Assembly: GCA_002213445.1 (NCBI GenBank)
Contig: NJIE01000022.1
Location: 1 to 64,000 of the forward strand
DNA length: 64,000 nt
Direction of reading: 5' to 3'
DNA from: Xenophilus sp. AP218F
Lineage (GTDB): Bacteria; Pseudomonadota; Gammaproteobacteria; Burkholderiales; Chromobacteriaceae
The first letter of the stretch is position 1. Each line of letters opens with the position of its first letter. Positions 58,491-64,000 of this stretch are shown here, piece by piece. The position numbers and the translations under genes were made by a program. Under the pieces are notes generated by a model that was not told the origin of the DNA, searched no databases, and saw nothing but the letters and a program-made list of their open reading frames with translations.

Positions 58491-58976
58491 TCAGGCCGCG
58501 GGCAAACGCTCTATTCCGGCCTCGGGCAGCCTGGCCGCCAGCGCGGCCACCTGACCCAAGGCGCCCAAGGTAACAGCGCCGGCGATTTCCGCCAAGGGGA
58601 ATATGACAAATGCACGTTCGTGCATCCTGGGATGAGGCAAGGTAAGCGCCGGATCGTCCAGCTCCACCCCCTCGTAATAGAGCAGGTCCAGATCCAGCAC
58701 CCGCGGCGCGTTGCGAAAGCTGCGCTCGCGGCCGAAGCGGGTTTCCAGCGCCTGCAGTTCGGCCAGCAAGGCATGCGGACTCAGGGCGGTGTCGATTTCC
58801 GCCACCGCGTTGATGAAGTCCGGTTGTTCCAGATAGCCCACCGGCGCGGTGCGATACAGCGAGGAATGGCGCAGCAGGACGCTGTCGGTCAACGTGGCAA
58901 GGGCCGCGAGCGCGGCCCTGATCTGCTCTGCCGGCTGCTCCAGGTTGCTGCCCAGAGCGACGAAGGCTCGCGTCAC
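58491..58976 (-). CDS. folK: 2-amino-4-hydroxy-6-hydroxymethyldihydropteridine pyrophosphokinase
   Basis: A 161-residue enzyme of folate synthesis that moves pyrophosphate from ATP to the pterin. FVALGSNLEQPAEQIRAAL is the N-terminal signature, APVGYLEQPDFINAVAEI holds the substrate loop, and RNAPRVLDLDLLYYEG the metal-binding aspartates. The start is GTG at 58976, overlapping the pcnB stop (GTGA), which fits translational coupling; no ATG gives the conserved start. Same gene order (pcnB-folK-panB) is frequent in proteobacteria. Confidence 0.94.
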   Translation of the reverse strand: MTRAFVALGSNLEQPAEQIRAALAALATLTDSVLLRHSSLYRTAPVGYLEQPDFINAVAEIDTALSPHALLAELQALETRFGRERSFRNAPRVLDLDLLYYEGVELDDPALTLPHPRMHERAFVIFPLAEIAGAVTLGALGQVAALAARLPEAGIERLPAA

Positions 58977-60328
58977 TCGACGCCTCCGGCCGGCGCGTCG
59001 CCCTTGCGACGCGGACTGCGGCGGCGGCGGCGCTTCTTGGCGGGGTCGGTCGCGCCGCCGGCCTTGGCCTCGGCGATCAGCGCCTCGCGCTCGGCGTCGT
59101 CGCCGCGCTGGAATCGCTCCCACCAGCTCACCAGTTCGCGGTCCACTTCGCCGGCCTCGCTGCGCAAGGCCAGGAAGTCGTAGGCGGCGCGGAAGCGCGG
59201 CTGCTCCAGGAAACGGTAAGGACGCGCGCCGGTGCGGCTGTCGAAGCGGGCCTGCAAGGTCCAGATCTCGCGCATGGTGACGCTGAAGCGGCGCGGAATG
59301 GCGAAATCGTTGTCCTGCTCGGTTTCCACATCGGAAATGGCGTCGAGCAAAGCCGGCATGCTCTTCTCGCCGGCGGCGATGCGCTGGGTCCAGCGGCGCT
59401 CCACCTGCCGCCACAGCAAGGTGGCCAGCAGGAAACCCACCGAAACCGGCTTGTCGGCGCGGATGCGGCTGTCGGTGCTGGCAAGGCTCAGCTCCAGGAA
59501 AGGATCGTCGCCCTGCTCGTCGATCACCGCGTCGAGCAGCGGGAACACGCCGCGCGCCAAGCCTTCCTCGCGCAGCTTCTTCAGGCAGGCGTAAGCCTGG
59601 CCGGACATAAGGAGCTTGAGCATTTCGTCGAACAGACGCGCCGCCGGCTCCTTCTTCAGCAGATGGGCGTGGGCGCGGATCGGCTTGCGGGTGGCTTCGT
59701 CGATCTGGAAGCCGAGCTTGGCTGCCAGGCGCACCGCGCGCAGCATGCGCACCGGGTCTTCCTGATAGCGGCGGGCCGGCTGGCCTATCATCACCAGCTT
59801 CTTGGCGTTGAGGTCCTTGACGCCGTGATGGTAGTCGATGACGGTTTCGTCGGACGGGTCGTAAAACAGCGCGTTGACGGTGAAGTCGCGGCGATGCGCG
59901 TCTTCCTCCTGGCTGCCGAAGCTGTTGTCGGCCATGATGCGGCCGGTTTCATTGGTGTCGTCGACGCTGCCGCCGCGGAAAGTGGTGACTTCGATGGTCT
60001 CCGGACCCACCATCACGTGGACGATGCGGAAGCGGCGGCCGATGATGCGGGAGCGGCGAAACAAGTGGTGCACCTGCTCCGGCGTGGCGTTGGTGGCCAC
60101 GTCGAAATCCTTGGGTTCCACGTTCAGCATCAGGTCGCGGACGGCGCCGCCGACCACGAAGGCGGCGTAGCCTGCCTCTTGCAGACGGGTGGTGACCTTG
60201 AGCGCGGCGTGGCTGAGCTGGTCGCGGCGAATGCCGTGCTGCGGCAACGGAAACACGCGCGGCTTGGCGCGGCGCTTGCCCATTCCGGACGGCAATTCCA
60301 GTACTTTGCGGATTAGCTTGCGGATCAT
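58973..60328 (-). CDS. pcnB: Poly(A) polymerase I
   Basis: A 451-residue nucleotidyltransferase that adds A tails to RNA and so promotes decay. GYAAFVVGGAVRDLMLNVEPKDFDVATNA carries the GG and DxD catalytic sites, EDAHRRDFTVNALFYDP is the next family motif, and YQEDPVRMLRAVRLAAKLGF follows. The C-terminus is strongly basic (KKRRRRRSPRRKG), suited to RNA binding. A -10-like TATAAT (60392-60387) implies transcription from about 60380, which makes the ATG at 60328 likely rather than the TTG at 60379. Confidence 0.94.
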   Translation of the reverse strand: MIRKLIRKVLELPSGMGKRRAKPRVFPLPQHGIRRDQLSHAALKVTTRLQEAGYAAFVVGGAVRDLMLNVEPKDFDVATNATPEQVHHLFRRSRIIGRRFRIVHVMVGPETIEVTTFRGGSVDDTNETGRIMADNSFGSQEEDAHRRDFTVNALFYDPSDETVIDYHHGVKDLNAKKLVMIGQPARRYQEDPVRMLRAVRLAAKLGFQIDEATRKPIRAHAHLLKKEPAARLFDEMLKLLMSGQAYACLKKLREEGLARGVFPLLDAVIDEQGDDPFLELSLASTDSRIRADKPVSVGFLLATLLWRQVERRWTQRIAAGEKSMPALLDAISDVETEQDNDFAIPRRFSVTMREIWTLQARFDSRTGARPYRFLEQPRFRAAYDFLALRSEAGEVDRELVSWWERFQRGDDAEREALIAEAKAGGATDPAKKRRRRRSPRRKGDAPAGGVE

Positions 60329-60386
60329 GTAGACGTTAGTGACTTGAGAATGCGGGATTCGCAAGAAATAGGTATTCAAGGCGGCG

Positions 60387-60392
60387 ATTATA
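60387..60392 (-). promoter_or_regulatory. -10 element of the pcnB promoter
   Basis: TATAAT on the minus strand, preceded by GGGC. No good -35 is seen at 16-18 bases, so the promoter is a partial match. It fits a leader of about 50 bases before the ATG at 60328. Confidence 0.5.
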
Positions 60393-60520
60393 GCCCGATT
60401 TTCCGGCGGAAATACACCTCATAACCATGCCGCGCCGCCATTTACTTGCGTTTGCCGGCAAAACTAGGCGTTTGAGCGACAAGGCCGCGCGCCGGCCGCC
60501 GGATATCGGGCGGCGGCCAG

Positions 60521-60556
60521 GCGAAGGCGGACGGCTTGCGCGCCATCCGCCTTCGC
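60521..60556 (-). terminator. Hairpin downstream of the Ala/Gly/Ser-rich gene
   Basis: GCGAAGGCGGA (60521-60531) pairs perfectly with TCCGCCTTCGC (60546-60556) around 14 bases. It lies 22 bases after the stop on the minus strand. It lacks a T run, so termination is uncertain. Confidence 0.5.
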
Positions 60557-60578
60557 GCCGGGGCGGCGCGCCTCCCGC

Positions 60579-61253
60579 TCACGCCTGGGCGCTGATCACG
60601 CCGCCCGACAGCGGGCCGCGGCTCAAGTCGCCCGACAGCGCGTTCAGAAAGTTGCCAAGCGTAGCCTGATTGCCGCTGGTCCCGCTGGCGCTCAGCAACG
60701 TCTGGAAACTGCTCTGCAAGGCGCTCAGCGCCGGGCTGACGCCGCTTGTCCCGGCGGCGGCCGTCGCGCCGGTCGTCGTTGCCGCGCCGGTCGCAGCGCT
60801 CGCGCTCGCCGCCGAACCGGCGCCGGACAACTGCGCCAACAAGTCCTGCACCTCGGACGCCGCGCCTTGAGCGCCGCCATGATGGTGGCGATGATGCGGC
60901 CCCTGCGCCGCGGTCGACGCCGCGCCGTTAGCCCCATCCAGCGCCGGCGTTCCGGAAGACCCGCCGGCATTCAGCGCGTCGTCGGCGTTTTGCGCCTGCA
61001 GGGCCGATACCAGTTGCTGCATGAATGCCGCCATCGCCTGGCTGGAACCGGGCGCGCCATCGGCGGCGCCGGCCGCCGACGCGCCGCTCGCGCCCGTCGA
61101 ACCTTGCGCGCCAGAATTGACGCCGACCTGCGACAGCGCCTCGTTTACCGCCTGCAGAAAATCAGCGCCCTGCGATGGCGAGCGATGGCGGGAACCAGAC
61201 AGATCCTGCTGCCGCCAGTTGTGACTATTGGAAGAAACGCCATTGATGGACAT
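60579..61253 (-). CDS. Ala/Gly/Ser-rich protein of unknown function with a His cluster
   Basis: A 224-residue protein without a known domain that can be named. The order is: a short polar start (MSINGVSSNSHNW), an amphipathic helix (QGADFLQAVNEALSQVGV), a low-complexity Gly/Ala/Ser stretch (residues 46-70), a second helix (QAMAAFMQQLVSALQAQ), a His patch (PHHRHHHGG, about residue 120), a third helix (SEVQDLLAQLSG), more Ala/Thr repeats, and two closing helices (SALQSSFQTLLSA, TLGNFLNALSGDL). No signal peptide or membrane segment. AAGGAG 6 bases before the ATG supports expression. The layout recalls short His-rich proteins of other proteobacteria, whose role is not known. Confidence 0.7.
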   Translation of the reverse strand: MSINGVSSNSHNWRQQDLSGSRHRSPSQGADFLQAVNEALSQVGVNSGAQGSTGASGASAAGAADGAPGSSQAMAAFMQQLVSALQAQNADDALNAGGSSGTPALDGANGAASTAAQGPHHRHHHGGAQGAASEVQDLLAQLSGAGSAASASAATGAATTTGATAAAGTSGVSPALSALQSSFQTLLSASGTSGNQATLGNFLNALSGDLSRGPLSGGVISAQA

Positions 61254-61597
61254 GGCCGGCTCCTTGATGAGTTGGGATGACGCCTTGCGAACCTCCGCCC
61301 AGCTAAGCGAGGCCGAACGGCCGCGCCCGCCTCCGGCGACAAGCCGAACCGGACAGATCATCCCTTCCCCAGCAACAAGCCTGCCAGCCGGAAGAAAATG
61401 CGTCTTTGAAATCATTAAGATATGTGTTCGCCGCCAGCGGCGCGGCTTTGCGGACGCAGGAGGCAAAAAGCGCGGCGCTCGCCCCGCCGCAGCCGGCCAA
61501 CTGCGCGCCGTCGGCGAAACCGGCGCCGCCCTCACGCTGGCAAAAATTGCCGCCGGGCGGAAACGCAAAAACCCGCCAGAAGGCGGGTTTTCAAATT
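61254..61597. other. Intergenic region between the Ala/Gly/Ser-rich gene and tRNA-Ser
   Basis: No gene is supported. The right end holds the tRNA terminator (61567-61590). The middle (61400-61430) is AT-richer and could hold the promoter of the minus-strand gene, but no pair of boxes convinces. The rest is GC-rich with no visible repeat. Confidence 0.5.
61567..61590 (-). terminator. Terminator of tRNA-Ser
   Basis: AAAACCCGCC and GGCGGGTTTT around AGAA. On the minus strand it lies about 8 bases after the encoded CCA and is followed by a T-rich tail. Confidence 0.85.
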
Positions 61598-61688
61598 TGG
61601 CGGAGAGGGGGGGATTCGAACCCCCGTCAGGGTATTACCCTGAACACGCTTTCCAGGCGTGCGACTTAAACCACTCATCCACCTCTCC
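61598..61688 (-). tRNA. tRNA-Ser (anticodon GGA)
   Basis: On the minus strand it begins GGAGAGGTGGATGAGTGG and ends CCCTCTCCGCCA, with the acceptor stem GGAGAGG/CCTCTCC and the CCA end encoded. The anticodon stem-loop reads CACGCCTGGAAAGCGTG, giving GGA for UCC/UCU serine codons. The long variable arm (TTCAGGGTAATACCCTGA) is typical of type II serine tRNAs, and the T loop is GGTTCGAATCC. Length is 91 bases with CCA. Confidence 0.97.
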
Positions 61689-61737
61689 AGAACCCTTGCA
61701 AACTCGACGTCTGGCGTTTCGTTCACAGAGGCTGCGC

Positions 61738-61766
61738 AGTATATAAGCCCTTATTGCGGGACGCAA
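61738..61766 (-). promoter_or_regulatory. Promoter of tRNA-Ser
   Basis: On the minus strand TTGCGT (61766-61761), 17-base spacer, TATACT (61743-61738), then the GC-rich discriminator GCGCAG. Such discriminators are typical of stable-RNA promoters under stringent control. Confidence 0.7.
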
Positions 61767-61892
61767 GCCCTTTGCCGACAAATTCTGAAAAATTCCTGGC
61801 GCGCGCGCCATCCCGCCGCCGTTTTCCTGGCCGCGCCCGCCGCATCTTCAGTTAAAATTCGCCTATTACGAAACACCATCGGTTCCGCATCC

Positions 61893-63485
61893 ATGCGCAT
61901 CGCTCTCGCCCAGTTCAATCCCGTGGTCGGCGACATCGCCGGCAACGCCCGAAAAATCATCGACCTCGCCCACGCCGCGCAGGCCCGGGGCGCCGACATC
62001 CTGCTGACGCCGGAGCTGGCGCTGACCGGATACAGCCCGGAAGACCTGCTGCTGCGCGACAGCTTCTACCGCGAAGTGGCCAGGGGCCTGGACGCCATCG
62101 AGCAACTGGACGGCATCACCGTCATCGTCGGCCACCCGGCCCGGATCGGCAACGAGCGCTTCAACGCCGCCACCGCGCTGCGCGACGGCCACCGCCTGGG
62201 GCAGTATCACAAGATGCTGCTGCCCAATAACGAAGTGTTCGACGAATGCCGCTACTTCACCCCCGGCGTCGCGCCGCTGGTATTCGAACAGAACGGCGTC
62301 AAGGTGGGCGTGCTGATCTGCGAGGACGTCTGGTCGCTGGAGCCCGCGGCGGAAACCGCCGACGCCGGCGCCGAGCTGGTGCTGGCGCTGAACGCCTCGC
62401 CCTTCCACCGCAACAAGATAGCCGCCCGCCACGAGACGGTGCGCTACCGTGTCGAGGAAACCGGTCTCCCCTTCGCCTACGTCAACCTCTGCGGCGGCCA
62501 GGATGAACTGGTGTTTGACGGCGCGTCCTTCGCCGTCAACAAGGCCGGCGAGGTGGTAGCCCAGGCTGCCGCCTACGACGACGAGCTGCTGCTGATCGAC
62601 TACACAGACGGCGACCTGCAGCCGGCAAGGCAAGCCGCCCTGCCCGGCCCGCAGGAAAGCGTGTACCGCGCGCTGGTGGTCGGCGTGCGCGACTACATCG
62701 GCAAGAACGGCTTTCCCGGCGCGCTGCTGGGCCTGTCCGGCGGCATAGATTCGGCGCTGACGCTGGCAGTGGCGGTGGACGCGCTGGGCGCGGACAAAGT
62801 GCACGCGGTGATGATGCCCTCGCGCTACACCGCCGACATTTCAGTGACCGACAGCCGCGACATGATCGCCCGCCTGGGCGTGAAGTACGACGAAATCGAA
62901 ATCTGGCCGATGTACGAAAGCTTCATGGCCGCGCTGGCACCGTCGTTTGCCGGGCTGGAGATGGATACCACCGAAGAGAATCTGCAGGCGCGCATCCGCG
63001 GCACGCTGTTGATGGCGCTGTCCAACAAGAGCGGCAAACTGGTGCTGACCACCGGCAACAAGTCGGAAATGACCACCGGCTACTGCACATTGTACGGCGA
63101 CATGGCCGGCGGCTTCGCGGTGCTGAAAGACGTGGCCAAGACGCTGGTATTCGAGCTGTGCCGCTGGCGCAATGCCGTCTCCGACGTGATTCCGGAGCGC
63201 ATCATCACCCGGCCGCCGTCAGCCGAGCTGCGCCCGGACCAGAAGGACGAGGACAGCCTGCCGCCATACGAAGTGCTGGACGCCATCATGGCCCGCTACG
63301 TCGAGGACAACCAGTCCGCCGCCGACATCATCGCCGCCGGCTTTGCCCGGGCCGACGTCGAACGCGTGGTGCGGCTGCTGAAGATCAACGAGTACAAGCG
63401 CCGCCAGGCGCCGGTAGGGCCGCGCGTCACCCAGCGCGGCTTCGGCAAGGACTGGCGCTACCCGATCACCAACAAGTTCAGCTGA
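61893..63485 (+). CDS. nadE: Glutamine-dependent NAD+ synthetase
   Basis: A 530-residue two-domain enzyme that amidates deamido-NAD with ammonia from glutamine. The N-terminal nitrilase-type domain has Glu in LTPELALTGYSPEDL, Lys in YHKMLLPN and Cys in VGVLICEDVW. The C-terminal synthetase has the PP-loop GLSGGIDSALTLAV and TTGNKSEMTTGYCTLYGDMAGG. All parts of both active sites are present. The start at 61893 gives the conserved MRIALAQFNP. The stop overlaps the convergent amidase end by 8 bases. Confidence 0.96.
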   Translation: MRIALAQFNPVVGDIAGNARKIIDLAHAAQARGADILLTPELALTGYSPEDLLLRDSFYREVARGLDAIEQLDGITVIVGHPARIGNERFNAATALRDGHRLGQYHKMLLPNNEVFDECRYFTPGVAPLVFEQNGVKVGVLICEDVWSLEPAAETADAGAELVLALNASPFHRNKIAARHETVRYRVEETGLPFAYVNLCGGQDELVFDGASFAVNKAGEVVAQAAAYDDELLLIDYTDGDLQPARQAALPGPQESVYRALVVGVRDYIGKNGFPGALLGLSGGIDSALTLAVAVDALGADKVHAVMMPSRYTADISVTDSRDMIARLGVKYDEIEIWPMYESFMAALAPSFAGLEMDTTEENLQARIRGTLLMALSNKSGKLVLTTGNKSEMTTGYCTLYGDMAGGFAVLKDVAKTLVFELCRWRNAVSDVIPERIITRPPSAELRPDQKDEDSLPPYEVLDAIMARYVEDNQSAADIIAAGFARADVERVVRLLKINEYKRRQAPVGPRVTQRGFGKDWRYPITNKFS

Positions 63486-64000
63486 GCGCCAGCGGCGGGC
63501 GACGCTGGAACCACGGCCTGGCCGCTTCCAGCTGGGCCGCCAGGCTGAACAGCGTCTCCTCGTCGCCGTAACGCGCCACGCACTGCACCCCACCGGCAGG
63601 CCGGCTTCGCTCCAGAACAAGGGCAGCGACATCGCCGGCTGGCCGCTGATGTTGAACAGCGGCGTATACGGCATGCCGGCGAAAATCCGCTCCGCCATCT
63701 TTTCCACCACCCCTAGCCAGCGCAAGGGCCGGGCGCTGCCCGCCCGCCCCCACAGCCGCAGCAGGGCCTGCTCCAGCGCGTTGGGCTGCAAAGCGCCCAC
63801 CGGATGCGGCTCGATGGCCAGGGTCGGCGTCAGCAGGATATCCGTGGTCTCGAAAAACGCGCCCAGCTGGCGGCTGATCAGGTCGAACTGGCGGCAGGCC
63901 AAGGTCAGGGCTTCGGCGCTCATGCTCTTGCCTATCAGGCCCAGCATCCAGGTGGCCGGCTCCACATCGTCCATCCGTGGCGCGCGCCCGGCCAGGCCGG
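63478..64000 (-). pseudogene. Amidase (amidase signature family), C-terminal part, frameshifted and cut by window edge
   Basis: From the window edge, MDDVEPATWMLG, LLTPTLAIEP and PYTPLFNISGQPAMSLPLFWSEAGLPVG are typical of the C-terminal half of amidases of the 6-aminohexanoate-cyclic-dimer hydrolase type. After LPVG the frame turns to unrelated sequence, while the expected continuation (VQCVARYGDEETLFSLAAQLE) is found in another frame ending at 63478. The break lies at GCACCCCACC (63584-63593), a C run. Either one base-count error in the sequence or a true frameshift explains it. The N-terminal catalytic Ser-Ser-Lys region is outside the window. Confidence 0.75.

Overview
The window is GC-rich, densely coded, single-copy chromosomal DNA. 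The gene set points to a betaproteobacterium of the Chromobacteriaceae/Neisseriales type: a LiuR-controlled leucine catabolism operon, an rnfABCDGE-nth operon, YpdAB/YhjX, a Kdo hydroxylase, aquaporin Z, PPK2 and panBCD next to pcnB-folK. The taxonomic placement is an inference from gene content and composition. No prophage, CRISPR array or integrated plasmid is visible. The only mobile DNA is the right end of an IS5-type element at the left edge.

Layout. 1-236: IS5-family remnant. 473-2268 (minus): Sel1-repeat lipoprotein and YecA-like SEC-C protein. 2362-19791: leucine/isovalerate catabolism. An acyl-CoA synthetase (minus) and liuR (plus) diverge from one LiuR operator. After a 5-kb block (ypdA-ypdB-yhjX, yaiI-like, NUDIX) a second, near-identical operator precedes liuA, an NTF2-like gene, liuB, a GNAT gene, liuC, liuD, a GyrI-like gene, liuE and acetoacetyl-CoA synthetase. 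19845-21262 (minus): two small, possibly ACT-like proteins behind a strong promoter and a long leader. 21263-23856: ArnT-like and GT-A-like glycosyltransferases. 23942-30690 (minus): rpmE, cysS, PFK, ushA-like and glnS. 30824-38255: Kdo hydroxylase, YgiQ, SelO, GNAT, GhrA-like and DUF3313-like genes. 38329-41019: aqpZ, a candidate small RNA or leader, and a SulP transporter. 41112-45556 (minus): LolD/LolE-like ABC transporter, LolA-like carrier, outer-membrane barrel and a decayed LytTR regulator. 45751-46815: PPK2. 47008-52896: rnfABCDGE-nth. 53000-55467: DegP-like protease, RraA-like and GFA proteins. 55691-60328 (minus): panD, panC, panB, deoxynucleoside kinase, folK and pcnB. 60579-61688: an Ala/Gly/Ser-rich protein of unknown function and tRNA-Ser(GGA). 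61893-63485: nadE. 63478-64000: C-terminal end of an amidase gene with a frameshift.

How the genes work together. The liu genes take isovaleryl-CoA to acetyl-CoA and acetoacetate, which the last gene activates to acetoacetyl-CoA. Both promoters carry the same MerR-type operator in a 19-bp spacer. The YpdA/YpdB pair lies directly upstream of its known E. coli target, the yhjX-type transporter, and a direct repeat with an 11-bp spacer resembling the E. coli YpdB site lies between them, so this is probably a self-contained pyruvate-responsive module. The Lol-like operon looks like a dedicated route carrying one envelope lipid or lipoprotein to the outer membrane. The Kdo hydroxylase and the ArnT-like/GT-A pair also suggest modification of the cell surface.
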